64,000 nt of DNA from positions 82,566,644-82,630,643 of the forward strand of contig NC_088295.1 of the NCBI RefSeq assembly GCF_032854445.1, read 5' to 3'. The notes beneath the pieces are model-generated. The model did not search any database, had not been told where the DNA came from, and saw nothing but the letters and a program-made list of their open reading frames with translations. The DNA comes from Liolophura sinensis (lineage: Eukaryota > Mollusca > Polyplacophora > Chitonida > Chitonidae). Position 1 is the first letter of the stretch; each line of letters opens with the position of its first letter. This document shows positions 36,966-48,365 of the stretch, one piece after another. The position numbers were made by a program, and so were the translations under genes.

Positions 36966-37107
36966 ATGTACAACTACAGCACTTTGACGGCATTGCCTCG
37001 CCCTTCCACGGAAAGAGACAGTATATATACACATACCTATAATGACTTCTCATCGCCATATGACCTCGTCAGAGGTTAAGTATGTACCCCAAGCATACAT
37101 TGCCTAC

Positions 37108-37131
37108 ATACATACATACATACATACATAC
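37108..37131 (+). repeat. (CATA)n microsatellite
   Basis: Five to six CATA/TACA units. Confidence 0.9.
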
Positions 37132-37139
37132 AGACCTTG

Positions 37140-37410
37140 GTTATGTGTTACCAGTTTTTGGGTTGTTCACTCTTTCCCTATCGTTTGTTAGCTCAGGTAA
37201 TCAGCAATTTGTGGATTGTACGCCCTTTTCTTATCGCTCATTAGTCCAGGGTATCACCAATTTGTGGGTTGTGCGCCCTTTCCCTATGGCTTTCTAGTCC
37301 AGAGTCCCTTGGTAATATGTTACCAGCTTGCGGGTTATACACCCTTTTCTTTTTGCTTGCCCAGAGTACCCTGGTTCTGTGTTAGCAATTTGTGGTTTGT
37401 AACCAAGTTA
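37140..37410 (+). repeat. Tandem repeat, about 60-65 bp unit, 4-5 diverged copies
   Basis: Each unit has CAATTTGTGGGTTGTGCGCC or a variant, CTTTTCTTATCGCT or a variant, and a TAGTCCAGGGTA or GCTCAGGTAA end. The open frames here are repeat translations. Confidence 0.7.
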
Positions 37411-38044
37411 ACCCAGTGTACACCGCTCCGTATGGCAAGCTGACCCTGTTTACACAGGGGATCTAAGAACTGCTACAAGGTACACGCCATATGAAGCACT
37501 CTTCCGTATATTGCTGTACAATTAGGGATAATTTACATTGTCACAACTGTAACTATCCCTCTTGTCACAAAGTCTCAGAGGAACCGTTTTGGTCTTTGTA
37601 CAAATACCTGTCCACATTTACCATACATAAGACCTAAATTAAACAAAAATGTTTTTTAAACGAACTCTGTGTAAACCTCCTCCGTAGAAAAGAGAACATG
37701 TAATTCCGTTTATGCTGAAACAATTTATTGTCACTTACGTACGTACATTGTCAACAAATATAATAAACTTTCTCCTTAATGGGACCGGTCTGCCTGAATA
37801 AATTATAAAATAAACAGAAGTGCATTAGTCCCATGCTGAGGTAAACGAGGTGTGTGCTTATTATTTACAGATAGATAATTTATTATTAAATTGACTGTTC
37901 TTGCAACAAATGGTTATTTTGAAAAGCGCACATGCATATTAATAAACGTGACTTTAGCTTACGTTATTGACCCATTATTAATTTCACTAGATCATGCTGA
38001 GTATACGTGCTGTACAGTAAATAGTTCATATGATTTTCCTTTTC
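37411..38044. other. Gene-free stretch
   Basis: No exon or repeat recognised. Confidence 0.4.
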
Positions 38045-38392
38045 CTGTCAGCCTTTGTAGTATGCATCAGGTAGAGCGTCCGCTTCGGGAGCGGTAGATC
38101 CAGGATCAATCCTGGGTCGAGTTACACCTACGACTTTAAAAGAGGAAGTTGTAACTTTCTAGCTTGACGTTCAGCATGAAGGGGATAGCGCAACGACCGG
38201 TTGACCCGTACCAGTATAATGGCTCGGGCGGGGCGGTTTACTTGTCTTCGATTAGTCGTCTCAGTCAATAAAAGGGCGGTGGAAATCCGCCCTGCAACAA
38301 GGAGGTACATTACATACACCCTAAGGATTCCTTCGTCGTCATATGACTGAGAAATTGTTGAGTACGATGTTAAATCCCAACTCACTCGTATG
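38045..38392 (+). repeat. SINE-2, full length
   Basis: Head GGTAGAGCGTCCGCTTCGGG and GATCCAGGATCAATCCTGGG (tRNA boxes), body GAGGAAGTTGTAACTTTC and TTGACCCGTACCAGTATAA, end CGTCGTCATATGACTGAG with ACGATGTTAAATCCCAAC. Confidence 0.9.
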
Positions 38393-38792
38393 CATTAATA
38401 TGCCAAATAAGATTCTGGACTGATTCACGGCATGCGACCATGATTGTGTTCATGGATGAATAAGTTGAGGGCGGTTCGGTGAAAGGATAATGCTAATAAG
38501 AAGGAATATATTCCATTGTGGTGGAATTGGGAGCTCCCTACTGCAGGAGTAATGAATGATTATTAATTAACGCCACATAGACAAGATTTCAGTCTTGCTG
38601 TGGCGAAAACAGGATCAGACCAGAAATCACCTTATATGGTTTCCGGTATGAAAATGAGAACATTAAAAATCAAACAAAAGCAAACGGAAGATGTTTTTCA
38701 AAATCACTAAAAAGAATCTCCTGGAATTGGCTAATCCAGATAAGTGAATATAGAGTGTACAGTTCAGACATTATGTTCAAAGTTACCTGGTA

Positions 38793-39220
38793 TCAGGGCC
38801 CCCACCAGTGCGAGCCGGCAAGACATCGACATTGGTTGTTATCGCGGCATCGGCCAATATGGCGGGCGCAGTGGATTGCGCAGTCGTGGTCATCGTTACA
38901 GTATATCACTTCTCCGTGATCTCTCACGCATTCACAAGTGTGATCGTTCGCCGTGTCGCACGTGCCTTGATGGGTCTCGTCACAGTGTCTGCGACAGTCG
39001 TCATCGTTGTTACAGAAGATCGGTGCTGGTGTTGTGTGTTGACACTTCACGGCCGCGGCTGCTGTAACATAATACCAAGAAAACTGCACTCTACCATGGA
39101 GTGTGGGTGTAACTAGAGCTTAATTTTCCAAACGTTTTACATATTATTATATTATATGACAGATGACTTAGAGGCACATAATTTACCGAAAACAACCAAT
39201 AAAGTAATTAGTTTCCACAT
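38793..39220 (-). CDS. Secreted two-domain CS-alpha-beta (defensin-like) peptide, about 100 aa
   Basis: Exon 1 is 39187-39220 (MWKLITLLVVF plus one base, donor G|GTAAAT). Exon 2 is 38793-39061. Phase-1 junction, about 100 residues. The acceptor is a tandem CAGCAG, so exon 2 can start at 39061 or 39058 and include or omit one alanine. After the signal peptide and a KCQHTTPAP propiece, domain 1 is C-x5-C-x3-C-x7-C-x8-C-x-C (core CRRHC, end CEC). Domain 2 is C-x5-C-x3-C-x6-C-x5-C-x-C (end CRCLAG). Both domains resemble the six-domain protein more (DETHQG/THxG motif, CxC in both) than the 10-23 kb group. A TATAAAT lies 47 bases upstream of the ATG. Same intron position and phase as the other members despite the 15 kb gap. 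Confidence 0.8.
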
Positions 39221-39266
39221 ATTTTCGAGTGAGCACTGAAATACCTAATGGTTGGGAGAATGTGCC

Positions 39267-39273
39267 ATTTATA
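39267..39273 (-). promoter_or_regulatory. TATA box of the 38.8 kb peptide gene
   Basis: TATAAAT on the minus strand, 47 bases before the ATG at 39220. It lacks the upstream CTTATC found in the other three promoters. Confidence 0.55.
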
Positions 39274-39533
39274 GGAGTCCCACTCCCTTGAGATTTCACC
39301 TACACAAATATATCAGTTAATCAGAGACCAGGTGACACACTACTCCCCCGACTCCCACGCTGAGTATTTTACTGTTTCCGATGTCCAAACTCAAGCTATG
39401 AATAAAAGTACGCTTCGATTCACAAAACAATTTTATTCATATGAAGAAAAATTGCAAATTCCACAAAATAAACAAGGATGTCTTGTGTCCCTTTCTCCCC
39501 ACACTTTCATGTATTTCGTCAGTTTCAGGTTTA

Positions 39534-39796
39534 GACGCCTCCATAGCCGAGAGCTAGTGCAGTGCAATGACTCAGGAGCCTTTCACCAGTGTGGTCGCCG
39601 TGAGTTGAAGTCCAGCTCATGCTGTTTTCCTCTCCGTACGCAAGTGGGAAGGTGTGTGAGCAACGTGCGTATGATCGTGGGTTTCGGTCACTGCCCGGTT
39701 TCCTTCCACTATAATGCTGGCCCCCGTCGTATATGCGAAATATTCTTGAGTTTGGCGTAAAACACCAAATAAACAACAACTAAATAAGTAAATAAT
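39534..39796 (+). repeat. SINE-1, full length
   Basis: GCCTCCATAGCCGAGAGC (A-box region), AGGAGCCTTTCACCAGTG, GTGAGTTGAAGTCCAGCTC (B-box region), GGTTTCCTTCCACTATAATG and TTGAGTTTGGCGTAAAACACC, ending in an A-rich tail. It accounts for most of a 142-codon open frame here. Confidence 0.9.
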
Positions 39797-41634
39797 TCAA
39801 ATTCAAGTTTGACTGAAAACAAAATGAATAACTGAGCTTTTTTATACGGTCTTAATATGACAGGAGCTGTGGTGTAATTCAGTTTCATGTTTCAAATGAC
39901 CATGGGGAAGGTTTATTCCATTTGAGCTGTAGTGCAATATATGTGGAAATAAAGTCTTGCTGAGACAAATGACACGTGTGTCCACGATAGGAATTTGGAG
40001 GAAGATAAGTAAGCCTAGAGTAAAGCAATCCCAGTATATACATATACAACGATATGTTGTTGTATTTTAAGACAGAGAAGAGCGATGAATACTTTAAATA
40101 GGCAAACTGAGTAAAGGCCTACAAAATACTGTATAAATACAAATACACTTTAAGTTACATAGTACACTCATGTTAGCAGTAAGTTTATATTCATTTTCGC
40201 CGTAAGTTTACATCATGTTGATATACGTTTTATTGGAGTTAAGGGCAATTTAGTTGTGAAAGAATTGGAGAGTCGATGCTATTTTTACATCACCTTACTT
40301 AATGGGCACTACACAATTAGCTGTAAATTTACAGGTATCAAAAAGGTTATTTATCTACGTGAAAATGTTGCCCAAACTGCCAGAAATTTTTACTTACATG
40401 TAAATATACTATTTTTTATTACTGTCCGTCTCTTTTGTAATCGGGAGATATTTTAGAGATGACTTGTGAGCGTATGATACATTAGGAGCTTGCTGACCAA
40501 CAGTTTGGTGTGCAGACTTCTGAATAAAGTCTTAGCTCTTAGATCGTAGGTTCACTGTAGAGGTAGAAATCAAATTTAATACGAGTAAAACTAGCAGTAT
40601 TATGTATCACATGGGACCGGTAGATCCAATATCTTCAGGTTTGTCCGACAATCATCCATGCCGGGTGTACGGAAGTCCTTTATCATAAGTTTGACCTGAC
40701 CTCCCGAATGGTCACCGTTTTGAAAAATGTGACAAATAAAACTTGTACCAGACATTGTTCGATCTCGATGTGACTGACGACAAAGCATGAAAATATTCTG
40801 CCGTTGAGTTTTAGGCCAACATGTAAACATTTCAGTAACAGGCATAAGAACTAAAGCTGTAATAAACTGACAACCTTTTTATTTTATGTATCTAAAATCA
40901 GATACGTATTTGTCCATAACCTTGAGCGAAAGTAAAGAGAAATTTGATGAATACTGTTATAGGTGTGCTAACTTACTCAGTTAAAGCGATGTGGTAAATT
41001 ATATATCACACTGCAGCCTGATGCCCATTAAGACTTTTTTCAGCGAGTACTATGCGCGCCATTATTGACAGTCTGAAGGGTCAGCAGGTTCTCAACAGAA
41101 TGCAGTAATCGCCATTAAAGGTGCTTTACATGATATGTTGCTTATATTACTTTTTGTTTTTCATTTCCAAAGTAAAATCAGGTCACTTTCGTGAACTCTA
41201 AACTAAAACAATCGACTATAATGTGCATTGACAATACATAGGCTGTCCCCTACATCCACTCATGTACTGCCTATTGTTTTCCTTGGACCATCCTTTCAGA
41301 TTATGTGGAATTAATGTTAACCAATATTAACGTGAATGTCTCCCAATGCTAATAGCCTCGATCCACGTTCCCGTTTTTTGGCTCGCATTTTAGCCATACG
41401 CTGTCAGTTAATGCGCGACAGATGGCCAAGTTTTACAAATGATTCAGCTGATTAAAATATGATGCGGCGACATGTGGGCAGCCTAATGAAATGATCGCAA
41501 CCATTTCATATTAGTGTATACCATGATATCACGATATGAGGGACCTCGCTGACTGCATTATCTATAGCGACGCTCTCCCCGATAGGCGCTTAAACCGATG
41601 AGATTACGGGCTCTAAACCAACTCCTTCTGGTTC
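39797..41634. other. Gene-free stretch
   Basis: No exon or repeat recognised. Confidence 0.4.
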
Positions 41635-41965
41635 GGGACCGTTGTGTTGGCAGAATGATTAAAGTGCCCACCGTGAAGTCAGGAGACGATAGGATCAAAC
41701 CAAAACTTTAAAAATGGCACTTGATGAACGTGGCGTTCAGCACTGAGAGGCTACCTGGTTGGCCAGGTATCAGCATGTGACTGAGTGGCGTGTCATGTCT
41801 AGTGTATTCGGCATGATATATCAGAGGCGGCACGATATTAACGACATGTACTCGCCCTAAAAAAAGAATGCACAAGAAATGTACAGACACCTGATGACTC
41901 ATCGTCGTCATCTGACTGAAAAAATTGCGACTTTAAAAGATTGACATTAAACCTCAAGCATATAT
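41635..41965 (+). repeat. SINE-2-related element, diverged
   Basis: Degenerate tRNA-like head, GGCGTTCAGCACTGAGAGG, GTGACTGAGTGGCG, CATCGTCGTCATCTGACTG and GACATTAAACCTCAAGC in SINE-2 order. Confidence 0.65.
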
Positions 41966-41994
41966 ATGAGTGAGTCTAGCTACATGATATACTG

Positions 41995-42115
41995 CAATAT
42001 ACTATTATAGAAAAGTTCCATTCAGTATGTGTAGCCAGACACCAGTTGTGTCCAATATATTGTGTAACCAAACACGAATTCCGTACAGTAATTGTGTAGT
42101 CAGACAAATGGTGAG
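41995..42115 (+). repeat. Short tandem repeat, three units of about 33 bp
   Basis: TGTGTAGCCAGACAC, TGTGTAACCAAACACGA and TGTGTAGTCAGACAAAT recur with intervening TTCCATTCAG/TTCCGTACAG blocks. Confidence 0.55.
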
Positions 42116-45100
42116 TTAAGGAGAATTAAAGGATGGTCACTGAGCTAACAGAGTTATCTCTTGCGTCAATGTCAAATCACCTACACCAGTCCTACCTGGA
42201 AACTTACAATAGTTGGAGGTGATGGGCTTGGTCCATTGAAAATATTTGCTATTAACTAAACTCTCGATTAGACTTTGCCAAAAGAATCGTCAGTCAAATT
42301 AATAAAAAAGACATGTGAATTTTTTTTCAAGAGATCGCAATTCCTTGGATATCATGCTAAGCTACAAAAACCCTGTAGTCCGGAAGCGGAGTAACATACT
42401 GTGGGCGGAAGGGTCGGCGCACTCGCAGGACCTCCCACACCTCACGTATTATATGCAATAGTCCGGTTGATACGACGACTTAGTTTAAATCCACAAGGCG
42501 CAATCGAATCTAATCCCTCATGCTAAATTACTGACACAACAATTCCAAGGAGAAACAGTAAACGCTGAGTTACAATGAGTCTTAATTCTCACATAAACTT
42601 GAGAGCGTTAAAGCTTCAGGGCAATTCTGCAATGTATGCGCAATCTTCCAGACGCATACAGTATTTCCCCCAGCTCAAACACGGCGTCTGGTGCACTGCT
42701 CTTCAACCATTACCTTCGAAAGACCTAGGTGGGTTTATCGAAAATGTTGATGTATGATTTTAAAATTTTCTCATCATGGATGTAGGTTCTTTTGCTGAGT
42801 GTTGTTTTAAATTTTTGTAAACTTATTAACATATTAAATTGTCTCGCCTTGACGGAAACGATGAAAGGCTTTGAAAAAATATGTACTACTTCCATTTTTG
42901 CATATTGACAATTACCATCTTTTGTAATAAAAATCGTACTAAACTCTATTCAGTAGTGGCGAAATCGTGCGAATGGTCATTCTCACAAGCCTTTTTCTGC
43001 CCCTTTCCTTTCTTCTTGAGCAAACATAACTGCAAATTCAAATACAATGACATTAAACATTAAGAAAGAATCACTCGATTACCAGTTGGAATGCAGTCAA
43101 TACTGAAAGCAACATTTATCAAGATAAACGTCTTGCTGCACAAAGCATTCGAGCTTTGGCAGAAGATGGAGAGCACGATTGATGACATTTCGTCCTCCAG
43201 ACAGTGAGCATACATGTATATTGGTAACCAAGCGTAACCAACACTTTAGAGAGGCTTATGTCGGGATGTATGCTGAGTTTCTATGCAGACCTTGTCATTC
43301 AGTGTTGATACAAGTTTACTGTAAACTAATCTCTACAATTATTACCGTGTCTCGGACAAATTCATAGCGTGGCTCGACACCTAACCAGGTTATGTATCTC
43401 TGTCAATCCTTGATCGTGACGTGGGGAGTTAATCATACACGTCTACCAGAGTCAGTCGCTATCAAAAGACAGACTGCTGTCAGCCATATGTGTACATTAC
43501 TTCTGGGTTACAGGGCCATGTGCTCCATCTGCCCTCAACTATCATGCTCCAATAGTCATTTGTCTTTGATCTACCTCATACACAAACCGTTGTATGACTT
43601 TATGGGTTATGGGTATTCAAAGCTTTTGTAACAAGGATACAACGAAAACAATCCCGATACCAGCAAACATACTATGCCATATGACAGCATGGAACTGTCC
43701 TTCGCAATATTTGTAGCACGTCATTACATGCACCAATATTTTCCTTCAAGGCATAATCAAAAATTAAAAAAATAACAATCTGGGGTCTAACACTTGGGAA
43801 ATTCTGGTTTTATTTGTATTTCTGATGGAGTTAGTTGTCATTTATTGATTGTGTCTGATATCGTGCCATTCTGTAGCGTTTAAAATTAAAGGCCGTCATA
43901 GATACATCCAGTGTATTTCAGCCCACCTTGAAACTGAAAGGGATATTAATGATACCCTAGTGGCGTATATCTTGCCCCAAAGTAGAAAGAGCACCAAACT
44001 GGAACAGGGAAAAAGAAGGTAAAGCGAAAGAGAAACTCCGCGATTTCTGGAGTAAAAGAAGGGCGGCCATGGCGTACACTGGATGGTAAGAGAAATGCAG
44101 GAATCTGTTTTTGGAAACGTCACGGAAAGAGTGAAGTGAAAGGGAAAGTGAACACTTGTGAGGAAGAATGAAGAAATGATGTGTCACACACTGGTTGGCG
44201 AGAAGGAAAGACGAGTGTGTTAGAAGGCATACGGTCTTAAGTCTCGATTGTCAATAACTCTTTTCAACTATAGTATATTTCTTTTACCGAGTAGCCTATA
44301 CTCAGCTGTCTGTAAAATCAGTCATACTCGCTACCAAGATTGCCTTCAGTCAGTGACACGTAACAAAACAAGTTCTACCAATTGGTATGTTGAATGTCCT
44401 TAAAATTACAAGGAAACGCAATTAAAGTACTTCAAACGCTTCTAAAACATTATAAATGCTTAAAATACTTCTAATTCATCATGTTAAACATTATAAGCTT
44501 AGTTTCGACACCAAGAGCTAATTGCCTCGAGTGACGTCATAATTATTCAAAAGCAAGTTTGATCCTGGACAATGGGCGTGGAGAGAAATTTGTTTTACAA
44601 TGGCTGCACCAACAAGCACAGCCCACACTACCGTCTCTGCGAATACATTACATTGCTTTAATTTCCTAACATCCATCTCGAAATCCACACTGCCGTGAGA
44701 TTGTATACTACAAGAGATAAAATAAAATTCATTTCTTATGGTCATACTATACTAAAACGTGTAACCAATATCAAATATGACAGTGCTAATAACAGGGTTT
44801 ACAGTTAAGTTGATAGCATATGAGGTAACTGGTGTCGCCCTCCGTCAGAACATGTTGAACTCCGCCTAATACCCAACATGCAAATGGTTTTGAATAATTT
44901 TGATCGAGGCGATGGGCTCTTGCTTGCAAGCATATGAACTTTTCAACATGTTCACATATAGAGCTTGTGTTGTTACGAGTCAGTGACTAAAGGCAGTTTT
45001 GGTAACGACTATGACTGGTTTTAAATATAGGCAACTCGCTTAAAGAAAAAGACTATAATAAGAATGTGTTTCAAACTTTGAATTACAAAAGTACTTTTAT

Positions 45101-47110
45101 TGTTGAATGTGTTGAGTCAAAGTTTTGAATATCATCATATCATCTGTCTAAAAAGATGTATTTTTAGGAATATAATCTGAACATCATTTGCTGATTGTAT
45201 GTAAAAATAAGCTACGTAAGTTATACAAAACGCAGATCTGAGATCTGTTTCATTCCTCGTAGGCTACCTTTCAGGAATACAGAACTGTACTCGTCCGTTC
45301 ACTAACCTGGAACGCGATCTTTTCGAGTGCGTTGTCCTCAATATGTCAAAACTGTACGCTACGAAACATGTTTCTTTTAATCTTGTAATTCTGTCTTTAT
45401 ACCACCTAGTTATTCATCATTAATAAAGGTCATAATTATCACAAATGTTCCTGGCCGCGCTCGTCCTCGTCAGGAGAGACGTAAATTCGTGGAATATTTG
45501 AATGAAACCAGGAATAGGTACATCATTAAAAGGGCGAATGAGAATGTGATGGAACTCTATACACTGATCTGTGTGTTAATAATACACAATAGGAAATGTA
45601 AGCTATTGTCGTGAAAAAAGTAACAGGGTCATAATTGTGGGGATAAGACAGTCTACAATGGCAACGTAGTCACTTGATTAGAAAATACCGATTGTAAAGT
45701 TCTAATGCTGGCCCGTGGATGCGTCGGTCAGATTTCTGTTAATTCCGATGTTATGATCTTTATTTTTGGGGGTTATATGAATTTCAAATTATTGTAAGAT
45801 CTCGGAACACCTGCTTTTGAGATGTAAATCATTGGCACTTAGAGGACGGTGCAGGAGAGGGGACTGACGTGTAAAGATTCAGAGCGGTTAATGTAGAACC
45901 TAAATTGGGAACATGGCCAACCGTTCTCAGAGCTAAAGAAGACGTAACGTGTTACCGACTACAACATCAGGTCATCGTGCAAACGTGGGTTAGTCTTACA
46001 GTAGAGAGAATCTTGTAAGGAAACAACTCATTAGGCCGGCGAATTCCTGGAAACCATGGATACAAAGCATAACACTGACACTTCCTTGATTATTTTGTAG
46101 TAGCATTAACCTCAAATTGTCCAGGCTTTGTCTCTAAAATGTGACTGTGCCCTGCCCACAGACCGTGTTTTCTTTGATGGTTAGATAGACTAACAGTATT
46201 GGGGCTATATTTCTTTTAGGCATAACGTACAGTAATAATTAACAAAGTTACCAGCCATTACAAAAACAATCAAGTAACACAGGGAGATGTTTATCTACAA
46301 CATACATATATTCGATGACTCGACAGAGCGATGATAATGTGCGCTTTGTGTGTAATAAAGTCAACAAATTTGGGTCTGGTCTGACCCGGAGTTAAACTGT
46401 CCCATGAGTGTCAACTTCGTTATAACGACCGGCTATTTGAGAGGGAAATCTAGCACACCTATTCTTTGGGTAAAATTGCTGAAAGGTTTCAATTTATCAC
46501 ACCAGTTTATCTCACTCTACACAAATCACCAGTTCATTAAATTGATGGAAACAGCTTTCAAAGGCCAATCTATCATCGCAAGGAGAGGCGTTTTCACTTT
46601 GGAGTAAGTGAGTAATAATGTTTGTATTATATATCTATATATATGTGTCTTTATGTGTATTGCCTGTTGTTTGTGTTTTATGCTTAATGCGCCTGTAGAT
46701 TCCACCCAAACGTTGCTCTCATTGAATTTTCAAGTGTTTTTCGGCTCTCATCCATAATAAACACATTCGTCAGTAAAATAAGACACCATGTCACCCAAAT
46801 GACAAGTACAGACTCCCTCATGCTCATGTGGCGCACACATCGATTTGAAGGAAATGAGATGTCTAAACTGGATGGACTTGTCCATTGCCTGCTTCAGTAC
46901 GTACTTCTGATCAGATGTAGGCTTATTTGTTAATCGTTCAGGTGCGTCAAGGGCACCCTGCGTCATTTCAAAGTTCTACCTGTACATGCTAGCCAGAATG
47001 ACCAATAGCGCTCTCTGGATCTTGACACACGTTAATTGAGGGTGATGCTGGCCTGGATTCGACGTCTTGCAGCTCTTCCATTTTGATTGGACAATGTTGT
47101 TGTTTCCAAG
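42116..47110. other. Gene-free stretch
   Basis: Many spurious frames of 60-90 codons, none with splice sites plus recognisable content. A TGACGTCA (CRE-type) palindrome lies at about 44531. Confidence 0.35.
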
Positions 47111-47341
47111 AACGGGGCTAATGTTGGGTGGCCCGGGTGGTATAGTGTGGGCACTGAGTGGGTGGTTGATCAAGTTATAGAGGATGGACGATGCCAGGGG
47201 CAGACGTGCCGGAGCAATCCCCAGTGGGAACAACCAGTTATAACTGACTATGAGAGTCAAATCGTTACTGTAACAACCTTTACTGTATCAAGATCATTCG
47301 GCATCTTGTACCAAATTCCCAGTCTCCGTGGAAGACTCAAG
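47111..47341 (+). CDS. Possible orphan internal exon, 77 codons, unknown
   Basis: A 231-base open segment bounded by a pyrimidine-rich TTGTTGTTTCCAAG acceptor and a good AAG|GTAAGA donor, phase 0 at both ends. The translation is unusually protein-like: NVGWPGWYSVGTEWVVDQ near the start, two cysteines (CQGQTC), then a polar alternating stretch (IVTVTTFTVSRS) and IPSLRGRLK. I do not recognise a family. No partner exon was found nearby, so it could be a relic, an exon of a distant gene, or chance. Confidence 0.25.
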
Positions 47342-47642
47342 GTAAGAAAGGTTTCAAACTTACATTTTTAATTCAACTGAATAACGGATCTTGATTTTGG
47401 GGGATAAAAGATGTCAGATAAGATGTTTATGGTAGATTGTACGTCTGTGCTTTAGTTATTAACTTCTCACCATACCCATACTGTAAGATACCTCTGCCCC
47501 TATCTTATGGCGATATCATTTCAAAACCATGGAATTGACACTTCGTGATTCAGTGAGTAATCATACATTTACTTGGCACCCGATCTGGTTAATTCTTTGC
47601 CAATGAACTGATAATAGTTTTGTGGATTAAACAAAAGGTTTT

Positions 47643-47695
47643 CGTAAGTCTCAATAAATTGTTGAGAACGACGTTAAACCCCAAGCACTCACTCT
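47643..47695 (+). repeat. SINE-2 tail fragment
   Basis: AAATTGTTGAGAACGACGTT followed by AAACCCCAAGCACTCACTC, the 3' end of SINE-2. Confidence 0.8.
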
Positions 47696-48124
47696 TAATA
47701 TTTCTTTGAGTAGCAGTTTAATTTTTTTTACATTGTACATATTTGTTTAGCTTCTCCCTCTTTGCTTTCTTCTTTTAGTTTTGACATTTCCACTTTTTGG
47801 GATTACTCTTACCGACTTTTCAAGTCAAAGCAAACATAAAAATATGCCAGAAAAATTTGTTTGCTTTCCTTAAAAATTGCTCACTACTACAATGTAATCA
47901 CGTCTCATTGGTGGATGAAGCCGGAGTAAACTACCGGCATTTGGCAAATTTTTTGTCACACTTCAAACGTCTGACAGGTGTTTTTTTTTAATTGAGGCGA
48001 GTGATCATTCTTGGTGTGAGACTACACGAAAGCACCGTCGACCGCCATGCGCCACCAGGAGCAATAGACGATTTTGAAGTCTAAATCTTATTACAAAGAC
48101 TGGTGCTTTTGATATCAAGATTTA

Positions 48125-48365
48125 TGTATTTATTTATTTATTTAATTGGTGGGTTACACTCTGCTGATGAATATTTCACTTACTCGACGGCGGCCAATTT
48201 TATGGTGGGAGGAAACCGGACAGGGCTCGGGAGAAACCCATGACCATCCACAGATTGCTGACAGGCTTTCTCGCATACAACTGGATAGGAAGGCAGCACA
48301 GACTCTACTTGAACTTACTGTATCCGCACTGATGAGAGGCTACCCGGTATTAGTTTGTGCTAGCA
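48125..48365 (-). repeat. SINE-1, nearly full length
   Basis: Reversed tail TTTATTTATTTATTTAATTGG, TTTCACTTACTCGACGGCGG, GGTGGGAGGAAACCGGACAG, GAGAAACCCATGACCATCC and ACTGATGAGAGGCTACCC. Confidence 0.85.

Noticed and set aside
38060-38130. tRNA-like A and B boxes here and in other SINE heads (15.9, 25.4, 36.8, 51.0 and 60.0 kb)
   Set aside because: Each is followed by the conserved SINE body and tail and the clover-leaf is degenerate, so they are SINE promoters and not tRNA genes.
39332-39760. 142-codon frame
   Set aside because: Most of it is a full-length SINE-1; the rest has no protein-like content.
46748-46966. Minus frame containing CAPHEHEGVCTC, reminiscent of the THEGVC..CxC motif of the six-domain protein
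   Set aside because: The two upstream cysteines, the acceptor and the phase are missing. Six matching residues can arise by chance.
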